The notes: generated by a model from the letters alone, not told the origin. A stretch of 64,000 bases of DNA from Sphingomonas hengshuiensis (GCF_000935025.1 NZ_CP010836.1:2852001-2916000); one strand, 5' to 3'; shown: positions 25,040-33,549, counted from the stretch's first letter. A program made the numbers and translations.

Positions 25040-25242
25040 GTTCGTGTGCTGTTCACCAAGGGGGCGTATTCTGCAGCCGTTTTGACCGGCGCCTACGAAC
25101 CGGTCAAGCGGCGTGGCTGCCCAAATGGCGGCCTTTGGAATGGACGCTGTCAGCACCGAACGACCGAATGTCGGAGGCAAATCTGACGTCAAAAAGAGGC
25201 GATTTGGTTAAATCGGTCCGCCGCTAATCGTTTCCATAGTCT

Positions 25243-26565
25243 GGCAGTGTCAGGAATTTCGTGTGCGGGCGGGCATAGTGGGTAAGAAGGAGACCCGATA
25301 TGGCCCGACGCAAAGAACCAACGATACCAGATGAAGTGCTGGACCAATTGCTGGCCGGCGGGGATGCGGCAGCGGCGCTGCAACACGGCGGCTTGCTGGA
25401 TGCGCTGAAGAAGGCGCTGGCCGAGCGCGCGTTGAACGCGGAGATGGATCACCACCTCGCCGGCGAGGACGGTGCCGGCAACACGCGCAACGGCTATGGC
25501 CGCAAGACCGTGATAACCGACACCGGCAGCCTTTCGATTGCGGTGCCGCGCGACCGTCAGTCGAGCTTCGATCCGCAGTTGATCGCCAAGTACCAGCGCC
25601 GGTTTCCCGGCTTCGATGAGAAGATCGTGTCGATGTATGCGCGGGGCATGAGCACGCGGGAAATCGCCGGCCATCTCCAGGAGTTGTACGGCATCGACGC
25701 TTCGCCGGACCTGATCAGCACGGTGACCGACGCGGTGCTCGACGAGGTCGCCAGCTGGCAGCAGCGGCCGCTGGATCCGGTCTATCCGCTTGTCTTTTTC
25801 GACGCGATCCGGGTGAAGATCCGCGATGAAGGCATGGTGCGCAACAAGGCGATCCACATCGCGCTGGGCGTCCGCGCCGATGGCGCGAAGGAAGTGCTCG
25901 GCCTGTGGCTGGAGCAGAATGAAGGTGCCAAATTCTGGCTGCGGGTGATGAACGAGCTCAGGAACCGCGGCACCGAAGATATCCTGCTGGCCGTGGTCGA
26001 TGGGCTGAAAGGCTTTCCCGAGGCGATCACCGCCGTATTCCCCGACGCGGTCGTGCAGACGTGCATCGTCCATCTGCTGCGAAACTCGATGGATTTCGTC
26101 TCCTGGAAGGACCGCAAGGGCCTGGCGACGGCGCTCAAGGAAATCTACCGCGCCCCCAGCGCCGAGGCCGCCGAACAGGCGCTGACGGCGTTCGAGGCAG
26201 GGCCTTGGGGCACCCGCTATCCCGCCATCGGCCAAAGCTGGCGGCGCGCATGGGCCGAGGTGATCCCATTCTTCGCCTTCCCCGACGAGGTCCGCCGGAT
26301 CGTCTATACGACCAATGCGATCGAGGCCTTGAACTCGAAGCTGAGACGGGCCGTCCGCGCCAGGGGGCACTTCCCCAGCGACGAGGCCGCCACCAAGCTG
26401 CTCTACCTGATCTTGAACCGGTCGGAAAAAGAGTGGAAAATGCCACCACGGGAATGGTCCATGGCCAAGGCACAGTTCGCCGTTATCTTCGGTGAGCGGT
26501 TCATCAGAGCCATGGCGGCATAATGTTCAATCCGCCCACCCGCACACGAAATTCCTGACACTGCC
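25243..26565 (+). mobile_element. IS256-family insertion sequence B
   Basis: Ends GGCAGTGTCAGGAATTTCGT at the left and its complement at the right (perfect over more than 25 bases), flanked by an exact 8-bp target duplication CATAGTCT (25235-25242 and 26566-26573). Contains one intact transposase gene. It entered the last codons of the HEPN/zinc-ribbon gene on the opposite strand. Confidence 0.95.
25300..26523 (+). CDS. IS256-family transposase (element B)
   Basis: 407 residues, mutator-type: LVFFDAIRVKIRDEG (first Asp), LLAVVDGLKGFPEAI (second Asp), CIVHLLRNSMDFVSWKDRK, and the Glu region IVYTTNAIEALNSKLRR. Intact frame. The start MARRKEPTIPDEVLDQLL is typical for this IS256 branch. Confidence 0.96.
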   Translation: MARRKEPTIPDEVLDQLLAGGDAAAALQHGGLLDALKKALAERALNAEMDHHLAGEDGAGNTRNGYGRKTVITDTGSLSIAVPRDRQSSFDPQLIAKYQRRFPGFDEKIVSMYARGMSTREIAGHLQELYGIDASPDLISTVTDAVLDEVASWQQRPLDPVYPLVFFDAIRVKIRDEGMVRNKAIHIALGVRADGAKEVLGLWLEQNEGAKFWLRVMNELRNRGTEDILLAVVDGLKGFPEAITAVFPDAVVQTCIVHLLRNSMDFVSWKDRKGLATALKEIYRAPSAEAAEQALTAFEAGPWGTRYPAIGQSWRRAWAEVIPFFAFPDEVRRIVYTTNAIEALNSKLRRAVRARGHFPSDEAATKLLYLILNRSEKEWKMPPREWSMAKAQFAVIFGERFIRAMAA

Positions 26566-27490
26566 CATAGTCTGGCTCGTATTCCATCTCGCGCTCGACC
26601 TCGTCGGTGTGGATATAGTCTATGCCCGCTGAATCGAGTTCATCGCCGCCTAGAAGGACGAGTTTGCAGGTCGGGCACCTAAATTCGTCGCCGACGAACT
26701 CACGCTCCACGATCTCCCACATCGCGTATTCGTCGTTCTCCTGTTTGATGTCCTCGCCCGTCTGGTCGCCGGCCAAGAAGGCGCGACAACCGCATCCAGG
26801 GCAGGTCTCGATCCATATCTCGTCGAAGGCAACTGCGAAGCTGGCGACCTGATCGATAGGCATCATACTGTCCGCCTCTTGTGCGAGCGTTTCCCGCTCC
26901 GCCTTTTTCAACCCGGCGAACCAAGCTTTTGCCGTTTCCACCCTGAGCTTCACGGCGGCATCACTCGCTGCGGCCGCCTCTGCAACGATCTGCCTCGGTG
27001 CTTCCGCATCAGCGCCCAGCCAATCCTCAAGCGACGACTCGATGGCACGGAGTATCGCATCGCAGGCATGCCAGTATCTTGCCTCCCACGCCTCAAGGCG
27101 CATGGCGCGAAACGGAATGTCGGCAGAGTGCAGCTCAGCATTTCGCCGTTCCGAGATATCCATGCAAAACTTGTGCATCAACGGATCGAACCTCGGTACG
27201 AGATGTGCCAACCGTTCAAACAAGGTCTTGGCAGTGATCGTCTTCACGTCGGTGGTCACGTTAACGCCTGCCGCCACGAACAGTGACTTCCAGTTCGTCG
27301 GGTCCACTACTAGGCTGGGATGTCGGTAAGCCAGCGCTGCCTTGCCAAGCAGTTCCAGCGCCAGCGACGCCCACAACTGGTATTCGTCGAGATCCTCAGC
27401 CGCCTTTCGTGCCATTGCGCGACCGATGTAGACCTTGGACTTGGCATGAAGCGCCTCTCCGCTGATCGCGATGAAAACGTCGTCAGGCAT
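26504..27490 (-). CDS. HEPN-motif/zinc-ribbon protein, C-terminus altered by IS256-B
   Basis: From the ATG at 27490 (GAGGAG 8 bases upstream decides this start) the N-terminal helical domain holds ERRNAELH, an R-x4-H HEPN signature near residue 115. The C-terminal half carries CPGCGC and later CPTCK pairs, a likely zinc ribbon. IS256-B lies after codon 309; the present frame reads ten or more IS-derived residues and stops at 26504. Removing the IS and one target copy gives 311 residues ending EPDYGND, so only the last two residues were lost. The domain plan resembles the interrupted gene at 20316. The start overlaps the end of the TauD-like gene by 8 bases, so they form an operon. Possible role: RNA cleavage in defence; not demonstrated. 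Confidence 0.75.
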   Translation of the reverse strand: MPDDVFIAISGEALHAKSKVYIGRAMARKAAEDLDEYQLWASLALELLGKAALAYRHPSLVVDPTNWKSLFVAAGVNVTTDVKTITAKTLFERLAHLVPRFDPLMHKFCMDISERRNAELHSADIPFRAMRLEAWEARYWHACDAILRAIESSLEDWLGADAEAPRQIVAEAAAASDAAVKLRVETAKAWFAGLKKAERETLAQEADSMMPIDQVASFAVAFDEIWIETCPGCGCRAFLAGDQTGEDIKQENDEYAMWEIVEREFVGDEFRCPTCKLVLLGGDELDSAGIDYIHTDEVEREMEYEPDYGQCQEFRVRVGGLNIMPPWL

Positions 27491-28196
27491 CCACCAGTCT
27501 CCTCGTAAGCCTTCGTCCGCTGTGTTCGGCGACAACTTCACGCCCGTGCAGCATCCGCCAGTTGTCGATTACCAAAACCTCACCTCGCTGCAGGCAGTGC
27601 GCAGTGGGTGTCACCGACGAGAGACGAGCTCGGATCGCCTCAAGGGCAGCGTGGCCCCTCGCATCGACCGCTTCTACGCATTCGCGATCGTAGCGAAGGA
27701 AGCGTCCATCACGGGGGAGGGCCGTTGAGTAGAATGACCTTCGCCCGTTCCTGATTAGCAGCGGTGCGCCCTTCAGCAGAGCGATCTCATCAGCCGTAAA
27801 TCCAAGTGTCCGCCATTCCAAAGTCGTCGTAGCGCTGCCGGGGTGCCCGGGATCCGCACAGCCCAGAACAACGTATCTGCAAGGCACCGACCTGTGACTC
27901 AGCTCGACGTGGAGCGGAAGCGCGTCAAGACCATGCGTGGCGCTTTGAGAGCGGGGATGCGCTTCTGTCCGAACGCGGGGAACAATCGCCTCTTGAGTTG
28001 CGCCAGCTCGCCCGGAGGTGGGGCGGCCTAGAAGCTCGGCTGCTCGGTCGGCGGCGACAGCGATCTCCGCCTCACACTCCAAGCTTGTAGCAAACCGGCA
28101 CCAGCCATAGCGCTCCAAATCCGTTAGGAGTGAGTCCACACGATCTCCATAGGCGGGCGGTGCGTTCAGTGTCTCTTCGCATATCCGCAGCTGCAT
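27483..28196 (-). CDS. TauD/TfdA-like Fe(II)/2-oxoglutarate dioxygenase
   Basis: About 237 residues from the ATG at 28196; a TTG at 28334 is the only longer choice. The iron ligands are readable as His-x-Glu in LPLHVELSH and a distal His in NWRMLHGR, and the 2-oxoglutarate-binding Arg in SGRRLTR near the end, as in clavaminate synthase/AsnO-like members of the TauD family. Substrate unknown. Family enzymes hydroxylate small molecules or amino acids, so its place in a mobile element next to a HEPN-type gene is unusual. First gene of a likely operon with the HEPN/zinc-ribbon gene. Confidence 0.72.
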   Translation of the reverse strand: MQLRICEETLNAPPAYGDRVDSLLTDLERYGWCRFATSLECEAEIAVAADRAAELLGRPTSGRAGATQEAIVPRVRTEAHPRSQSATHGLDALPLHVELSHRSVPCRYVVLGCADPGHPGSATTTLEWRTLGFTADEIALLKGAPLLIRNGRRSFYSTALPRDGRFLRYDRECVEAVDARGHAALEAIRARLSSVTPTAHCLQRGEVLVIDNWRMLHGREVVAEHSGRRLTRRLVDA

Positions 28197-28334
28197 ATCG
28201 ACACCCAGTCTCGATTCTGTCCGGCGTGATCGAATGTCCGCTTTCGGCGTCTTCGTTGCTGCAGCTAGACGACTGTAATTAGGGCGCACAGCCGACTGGG
28301 TGGTTTCCGCGACCCGAATGGCGGGTTTCAGCAA

Positions 28335-28577
28335 GAAAGACGTTCGGGATTACGCCCGGCCGGTTCCCTGCCTAACCTCGCCCGGCAGAGTGTGTCGGCG
28401 GCGCCGTTGTAGTGGTTGATTCTCTGAGCACATAGGATAGCCATAGATGCCCAACCTGCTCGCATTTGTGCTTCGAACCCGATTTACGAAAAGGGAGTGG
28501 GGCCTGATGGGTGGGGCCCAATTTTTGCTGCAGTGCGGTAAGTAATTGATACAGAGAACATATTTCTGCACGTTGGT
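28335..28577. other. Spacer between the TauD-like gene and the right att site
   Basis: About 240 bases holding the upstream region of the dioxygenase gene. No gene, RNA or repeat could be supported here. Confidence 0.5.
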
Positions 28578-28599
28578 TTCCCTTCACCCGCTCCATTTT
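28578..28599 (+). repeat. attR: right attachment-site repeat
   Basis: Exact 22-bp copy of the tRNA-Gly 3' end (TTCCCTTCACCCGCTCCATTTT is split here as positions 28578-28599). The bases before it do not form a tRNA, so this is the element-derived copy. The following 500 bases match 3218-3707 closely, including an integrase start. Confidence 0.88.
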
Positions 28600-28790
28600 C
28601 CGATCTCACGAAATCCCACAGAGCTTTGTAAACCGCGGAAATCTGCGGTATTTTTCGGGTCATCCGGCTCGTGATCGCTCGTCCCGTCCCATGAAAGCGC
28701 AAGCGCAGGTGGGGCCTTTTTTCGAGAATTTCGGGCCTAAATTTGGCATGAGGCCCACCGGGTTGGGCCTCGCGACGAAAGGCCCGCACC

Positions 28791-29430
28791 ATGGCTTTGA
28801 CCGACATCGCAATTCGCCGGGCGAGGACCCGCGACAAGGCCTACAAGCTGTATGACGAGCTGGGCCTCTTCCTCATCGTGGCGCCATCCGGCTCCCGCCT
28901 TTGGCGCATGAGATTCAAGCGTCACGGCATCGAGAAGAAGCTCAGTTTCGGCTCCTACCCAGACGTAAGTCTGCGTGATGCGCGCAAGCTGCGCGACGAC
29001 GCGCGCGATCTCCTCGCAGAGGGGAAAGACCCGGTTCTGGAGCGGCAGCGCGAGAAACTCAGAAGCGAGGCGCTGGCGGAAAACACCTTCACTCGCATCG
29101 CCAACGAATATTGCTCGGCGCGACGGCGACCGGGCCAGGGCATGACCAAATGGGCGCTGCAGCTGGCACCGCATGTGTTCGTGCGCCCTGGAGAACTGCG
29201 CCATGCGCGATGGGATGAGATCGACTTCGACGCAGCCGTGTGGACCATCCCCGCCGAGAAGATGAAGATGCGCAAGCCGCACCACGCCCCGCTCTCGACC
29301 CGGTCGATCGCCATCTGCTGGAGATCCGGTCGGTCACCGGGTCCAACGGCTATGGCTTGCACCCTGCAACGCCGCACTCCGCAGATTGGGCTATTCCACC
29401 AATGAAATGACCGCGCAACGCTTCAAGCCG
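28791..29430 (+). pseudogene. Decayed second copy of the tRNA-Gly integrase
   Basis: The first 100 codons are almost identical to the intact integrase at 3409. Then about 118 codons are deleted: the frame jumps from NEYCS to GQGMTKWALQLAP. After LSTRSIA a one-base loss shifts the frame, and a further deletion of about 45 bases precedes a remnant encoding NAALRRLGYSTNEMTAQ in another frame. Catalytic HxxR, His and Tyr motifs are lost. It records an earlier element inserted at the same tRNA. Confidence 0.9.
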
Positions 29431-29443
29431 CAGCGCCAGCACG

Positions 29444-29605
29444 CCAGAACCGGATTTCGAGGCACAGGTCCGCTTGACCTTCGCCAATCTGAAAGCGCCG
29501 CTGAAAGCGGGAGGGTGCGGCTTCGACGACATCGTCGATGTCACGACCTTTAATTCCGATCCCGAAAACCAGTTCGCTACGGTGGTGACCGTGAAAGGCG
29601 GAGAC
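29444..29605 (+). pseudogene. RidA/YjgF-like gene fragment
   Basis: In one frame the sequence reads PEPDFEAQVRLTFANLKAP, then AGGCGFDDIVDVTTFNSDPE and QFATVVTVK, the central part of RidA-family deaminases. There is no start and the family N-terminus (about 40 residues) and C-terminal Arg/Glu active site are missing. It is fused directly to the integrase remnant, so it was probably cut by element loss. The remaining bases to 29790 contain nothing recognisable. Confidence 0.7.
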
Positions 29606-29790
29606 GTTTCCAGCAGGAGACTGCGCCAGTCCCGCTCGAAAGCGGACGCAGCCCCTCTAAAATCGGACCGTCCGCATCCGAGCAGCCATATCGTCAGCGC
29701 AAAAGCCGCGCAAAACTGTGGGACGAAAGTGGCAACGACTTTGGGCAGATCGCCTGGAACGGCGCAGTTTTGCCGTTTTTCGTCTGACGA

Positions 29791-29867
29791 TGGTGACCCG
29801 GAGAGGATTCGAACCTCCGACCTCTCGATTAGGAATCGCTTGCTCTATCCTGCTGAGCTACCGGGCC
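29791..29867 (-). tRNA. tRNA-Arg (CCT anticodon)
   Basis: 77-nt cloverleaf with encoded CCA: acceptor GGCCCGG/CCGGGTC with one G-U, D arm GCTC/GAGC, anticodon loop TTCCTAA (CCT) and T arm GGAGG/CCTCT with loop TTCGAAT. The outer two pairs of the anticodon stem are mismatched (only three strong pairs). It marks the start of undisturbed chromosome right of the element. Confidence 0.93.
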
Positions 29868-29901
29868 ACGCCGCCGCTGGTAGTCAGCCGCGCGCCGCAA
29901 A

Positions 29902-30363
29902 TCAATTGCGCGTCTCGGGCGGGACGACGGGGACGAGCAACGGCGCGATCGGTACGCCTTCCTCGATCAGTTCCTGCGCCTGTTCGCGCGTCGCCTGGCC
30001 GTGGATCGGCGCGGGGGCCTCTTCGCCCAGATGCATCGAGCGCGCCTTGTCCGCAAAGCCGGTGCCGACCCATTGCGAGGTTTCGAGCATCTTCGCCTGG
30101 ATCGCCGCCACTGCCGCCAGCGCGGCCTTGACCGCCTCGGGGCCCGGCGCCTCGCCGGTCGGGGCGGCTGATGCGGGCAGGCTGGGCGCGCGGTTTCCCT
30201 TGGCGGCGATGTTGGGGGCCATCACGGCCTTCATCACTCCGCCGTCGCCGCACAGCGGGCACGTCACCAGCCCCGCCGCGCGCTGCTCCTCATAGGCGAT
30301 ACTCGATCCGAACCACGCCTCGAACACATGGCCGGTGCCGCATTTGAGGTCGAAGACGATCAC
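29902..30363 (-). CDS. DUF1178 family protein
   Basis: 153 residues from GTG at 30363, which overlaps the stop of the nitrilase gene by 4 bases. Opens with VIVFDLKCGTGHVFEAWFGSS and CPLCGD, the DUF1178 zinc-ribbon-like N-terminus, and ends with an Ala/Pro-rich linker and a helical segment (VKAALAAVAAIQAKMLETSQWVG). The function is unknown. It almost always follows a carbon-nitrogen hydrolase and glutaredoxin in alphaproteobacteria, as here. Confidence 0.88.
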   Translation of the reverse strand: MIVFDLKCGTGHVFEAWFGSSIAYEEQRAAGLVTCPLCGDGGVMKAVMAPNIAAKGNRAPSLPASAAPTGEAPGPEAVKAALAAVAAIQAKMLETSQWVGTGFADKARSMHLGEEAPAPIHGQATREQAQELIEEGVPIAPLLVPVVPPETRN

Positions 30364-31187
30364 AGCGCGGTTACCGGCGGGATCGCGCGGCGGTGGCGGA
30401 GGACGGGGACGCGCCCGCGTGCCGCCGCGACCCGGGCCTGATCGATCTCGGCGAACGCCAGCCCCGCCGGCTCGCCCATGTCGAGCAGCACTTCGCCCCA
30501 CGGATCGACGACGAGCGAATGGCCATAGGTCGCGCGGCCATCGGCGTGGAGGCCGGTCTGCGCGGCGGAGATCACGAACGCCGCCGCCTCGATCGCCCGC
30601 GCGCGCTGGAGGATGTGCCAATGCGCCGCGCCGGTGGGCCGGGTGAACGCGGCGGGGATCGCCAGGATCGTCGCGCCCGCATCGCTCAGGCTGCGGAACA
30701 GGTCGGGGAAGCGCAGGTCGTAGCAGATCGCCAGCCCCAGCACCCCCAGCGGGGTCTCCACCGTCACCGCCTGTTCGCCCGGCGCATAGCTGTTCGATTC
30801 GCGCCAGCTCTCTCCGGTCGGCAAATCGACGTCGAACAAATGCATCTTGTCGTATCGCGCCCGGATCTCGCCGGTGCCGTCGATCACATAGGCGCGATTG
30901 GCGAGCTTGCCGCCATCGTCGCGCCGCACCGCCAGGCTGCCCAGATGCACCCATATCCCGTGCTTCGCCGCCGCATCGCGCACCGCGGCCAGCACGCGGT
31001 CCTCGCCCTCGCTGGTCAGCGATGCCGCGGCGCGGGCGCGGTCGCTGTCGACCAGCCCCGACATTTCCGGTGTGAACAGCATCGCCGCGCCCCCCGATGC
31101 CGCATCGGCGACGCCCTGCACCAGCGTCGCGGCGTTGGCGGCGGGATCGATCCCGCTGGTCATCTGGAGGAGCGCGGCGCGGCTCAT
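30360..31187 (-). CDS. Carbon-nitrogen hydrolase (nitrilase superfamily, NIT1-like amidase)
   Basis: 275 residues with the Glu-Lys-Cys triad visible: Glu41 (FTPEMSG), Lys114 (RYDKMHLFD) and Cys155 (AICYDLRFP). Its sequence is nearest to the NIT1/YbeM branch, which repairs deaminated glutathione, and the glutaredoxin gene directly upstream fits thiol metabolism. Starts are coupled: its ATG overlaps the glutaredoxin stop by 4 bases. Cytoplasmic. Confidence 0.9.
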   Translation of the reverse strand: MSRAALLQMTSGIDPAANAATLVQGVADAASGGAAMLFTPEMSGLVDSDRARAAASLTSEGEDRVLAAVRDAAAKHGIWVHLGSLAVRRDDGGKLANRAYVIDGTGEIRARYDKMHLFDVDLPTGESWRESNSYAPGEQAVTVETPLGVLGLAICYDLRFPDLFRSLSDAGATILAIPAAFTRPTGAAHWHILQRARAIEAAAFVISAAQTGLHADGRATYGHSLVVDPWGEVLLDMGEPAGLAFAEIDQARVAAARGRVPVLRHRRAIPPVTAL

Positions 31188-31441
31188 GCCGCCAACAGGG
31201 GGTCCAGCCCGCCCGCGCGGTCCAGCGCGGCCAGGTCGTCCGATCCGCCGATATGCTTGCCGTCGATAAAGACCTGCGGGACGGTCGATCGCCCATCGGC
31301 GCGGTCGATCATCTCGGCGCGCTTGGGGCCGCCCATCGTGATGTCGACCTCCTCATATTCCGCCTGTTTGGAATCGAGCAGCGCCTTCGCCCGCGAGCAA
31401 TAAGGACAGAATGCCTTGGTGTAGATTTCGATTTTCGCCAT
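31184..31441 (-). CDS. grxC: Glutaredoxin 3 (GrxC type)
   Basis: 85 residues, with the dithiol active site CPYC at 12-15, the cis-Pro motif STVPQVFI and GGSDDLAAL for glutathione binding. Reduces disulfides with glutathione in the cytoplasm. It heads a coupled operon grxC - nitrilase - DUF1178 and lies 35 bases after comF on the same strand. Confidence 0.95.
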   Translation of the reverse strand: MAKIEIYTKAFCPYCSRAKALLDSKQAEYEEVDITMGGPKRAEMIDRADGRSTVPQVFIDGKHIGGSDDLAALDRAGGLDPLLAA

Positions 31442-31476
31442 GATGGTTCCCGAACTGTGGTGCGCAGCCCCGCTTG

Positions 31477-32208
31477 TCAATCCAGGGCTGTCTCGTCCAG
31501 AACGCGCGCCCAGCACAATAGGATCACGCGCGCCGCCCCGCCCCGTTTCAGCACGCGGGCACAGGCGCTTGCGGTGGCGCCGCTGGTGTGGACATCGTCG
31601 ACCAGTATGATCGTCTTGCCCGCGATCCGCGCCTCGGTCCCCGGCGCCAGCGCGAACGCCCCCGCCACGGCGCTTCGGCGCCCGTCCCAGCCCAGCCCGC
31701 GCAGCACCGGCGTCGCCTTCACCCGGCGTACGGCGTCCAGATCGACTGCCACCCCGCACCGCCGCGACAGGCCCTGCGCGATCAGCGCCGCCTGGTTGAA
31801 CCCGCGCGACCATATCCGCCATCGGTGCAGCGGCACGGGGACGAGCAACCCCGCATCCTCGGGCATCAGCCGCGCCATCGCCCGCGCCATCGTCTCCGCG
31901 CACGCCAGCCGCCCGCCATATTTGAGCTTGAGCGCCACCCCGCGCGCGACATCGCCGTAAGCCACCGCCGCGCGGGCCCCGTCATAGGCGGGCCGCCGCG
32001 CCTCGCATTTTTCGCACAGCGCTCCCGGCCCGCGATCGAACACGAACGGGCGCTGGCACCCCGCGCACCAGGGCGGGCCCAGAAATTCGAGCCGCCCCCA
32101 GCACGCCGCGCAGAAGCGATGATCGGCCTCGGTCACCGCGCCGCATCCGGGGCAGCGCGGGGGCAGCGCCAGCGCGGCGATGCGGGCAAGGGGAGCGAGA
32201 AGCGCCAC
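31477..32208 (-). CDS. comF: ComF family protein (phosphoribosyltransferase-like)
   Basis: 243 residues, GTG start. N-terminal zinc finger (CPGCG...CAACW...CAGCQ...CEKCE, about 19-68) followed by a phosphoribosyltransferase-type domain ending in IILVDDVHTSGATASACA (PRPP-binding loop, about 202-219). Related to DNA uptake in competent bacteria (ComFC); in alphaproteobacteria its role is unclear. Divergent from the methyltransferase gene. Confidence 0.92.
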   Translation of the reverse strand: MALLAPLARIAALALPPRCPGCGAVTEADHRFCAACWGRLEFLGPPWCAGCQRPFVFDRGPGALCEKCEARRPAYDGARAAVAYGDVARGVALKLKYGGRLACAETMARAMARLMPEDAGLLVPVPLHRWRIWSRGFNQAALIAQGLSRRCGVAVDLDAVRRVKATPVLRGLGWDGRRSAVAGAFALAPGTEARIAGKTIILVDDVHTSGATASACARVLKRGGAARVILLCWARVLDETALD

Positions 32209-32249
32209 GCTCCCTTGTCGCGGGGCACGCGCCGCTGCACAAGCGCGCC

Positions 32250-33089
32250 GTGTCCGACTCCGAAATCTTCGACCGCGCCCGCCGCCGCAAGCGCCGCGAC
32301 CGCGCCCTGCCCCGCTATGGCGACCACAGCTTCCTGCGCGATCACATGGTGGAGGGGCTGCTGGAGCGGCTCGAAGGCGTCAAGCGCAGCTTCGCCGATG
32401 TGCTCGACCTGGGCAGCTTCGATGCGACGATCGACATCCCCGGCGCCCGGATCGCGCGGATCGATGCGGGCTTCGGCTTTGCGAAGTCGGGCGGCGGGGT
32501 ACAGGCGGACGAGGACCGGCTGCCCTTCGCCGATGCCTCTTTCGATCTGGTAGTGTCGGCGGGGGTGCTCGATTCGGTCAACGACGTGCCGGGCGCGCTG
32601 GCGCTCGCACGGCGGGTGCTGCGGCCCGACGGGCTGTTCCTCGCCGCTTTTCTGGGTGCGGGCACGCTGTCGACATTGCGCGCGTCGTTCCTCGCGGCCG
32701 AAGGCGATCGCCCCGCGGCGCGCTTCCACCCCCAGATCGACGTGCGCTCGGCGGGCGACCTGCTCAGCCGCGCGGGCTTCGCGCTTCCGGTCGCCGACAT
32801 CGAGACGCTGACGGTGCGCTACGGCTCGATCGGCGGGCTGCTCGACGATGTGCGTGGCATGGGCGCGGGCAATTTGCTCCCCGGCGCCGCGCCGCTGAGC
32901 CGCGAGACGCTGATGCGCGCCGCCGCCGCCTTTGCCGACCGCGCCGACCCCGATGGCCGCACGGCGGAACGCTTCGAGATCGTCACGCTCACCGGCTGGG
33001 CGCCCGATCCCTCGCAGCCCAAGCCCGCGCGGCGGGGCAGCGGCACCACGTCGCTGGCGGCGGCGCTCAAGGCGACACGGCCCGACTAG
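32250..33089 (+). CDS. SAM-dependent methyltransferase (BioC/NDUFAF5-like)
   Basis: 279 residues, GTG start. VLDLGSFDAT (40s) is a SAM-binding motif I variant and LPFADASFDLVVSAGVLDSVND (about 92-113) is the class I motif IV region. The overall layout and the C-terminal SGTTSLAAALKATRPD match alphaproteobacterial relatives of mitochondrial NDUFAF5, next to comF and grxC. Its exact substrate is unknown. The stop overlaps the converging mutT stop. Confidence 0.85.
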   Translation: MSDSEIFDRARRRKRRDRALPRYGDHSFLRDHMVEGLLERLEGVKRSFADVLDLGSFDATIDIPGARIARIDAGFGFAKSGGGVQADEDRLPFADASFDLVVSAGVLDSVNDVPGALALARRVLRPDGLFLAAFLGAGTLSTLRASFLAAEGDRPAARFHPQIDVRSAGDLLSRAGFALPVADIETLTVRYGSIGGLLDDVRGMGAGNLLPGAAPLSRETLMRAAAAFADRADPDGRTAERFEIVTLTGWAPDPSQPKPARRGSGTTSLAAALKATRPD

Positions 33090-33496
33090 ACCAGCCGCTC
33101 CAGCAATCCAATCAACGGCAGGTCGGCGGGCGGCATCGCCAGTCCGCGCATCTCGGCGGGGCGTAGCCAGTCGATCGCCGTCGCATGCCGCGACTCGGGC
33201 ACGCCCTCCCACGCGCGCAGCGTGTAGAGCAGCAGCAGCAAATGCCGCTCGCCCAGCGCTTCGCTCGCAAAGGCGGCAGGCACCAGTGCGGCGGGCGACA
33301 CCGTGACCCCCAGTTCCTCGCGCAGTTCGCGCGCCAGCGCCGCCTCGGGCAACTCGCCCGGCTCCACCTTGCCGCCGGGAAATTCCCACAAATCGGCCAT
33401 CGGCTTCCCCGGCGGGCGCCGCTGCACCAGCACGTGCCCGTTCGGATCCACCAGTGCCGCCGCGACGACGAGAAGGAGGGGAGCACTGCTAATCAC
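33086..33496 (-). CDS. mutT: 8-oxo-dGTP diphosphatase MutT (Nudix)
   Basis: About 136 residues from a GTG at 33496. The Nudix box GGKVEPGELPEAALARELREELG lies at about 37-59, and LVQRRPPGKPMADLWEFPGG precedes it, the MutT signature. Cleanses the nucleotide pool of 8-oxo-dGTP. An upstream ATG at 33559 exists but would add a segment without family similarity. Confidence 0.9.
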   Translation of the reverse strand: MISSAPLLLVVAAALVDPNGHVLVQRRPPGKPMADLWEFPGGKVEPGELPEAALARELREELGVTVSPAALVPAAFASEALGERHLLLLLYTLRAWEGVPESRHATAIDWLRPAEMRGLAMPPADLPLIGLLERLV

Positions 33497-33549
33497 TTTG
33501 TAACACGTCCCTTCTAAACCTATTGAACCACAGGGAAAGAATTGCCCCG

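Larger units (their letters stand above)
3196..28599 (+). mobile_element. Integrative mobilizable element at tRNA-Gly carrying defence genes
   Basis: Bounded by 22-bp direct repeats derived from tRNA-Gly(CCC). It has a P4-type integrase at the left end, AlpA regulator, ArdC antirestriction protein, TraC/TraD-like proteins, oriT and a TraA relaxase. No mating-pore genes (VirB/Trb) are present, so it should need a helper conjugation system. Cargo: VapBC-type pair, Pycsar-type operon, sigma/ImmA-IrrE operon, nucleotidyltransferase-HEPN plus AAA pair, two HEPN/zinc-ribbon genes, GHKL-nuclease and a TauD-like oxygenase. Three insertion sequences (one IS5-type, two IS256-type) have entered it. The boundaries are seen in the sequence; mobility is inferred. 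Confidence 0.85.

Noticed and set aside
28335..28577. A gene in the 240 bases before the right att site
   Set aside because: Frames there are short and of mixed composition, with no start signal or recognisable pattern.
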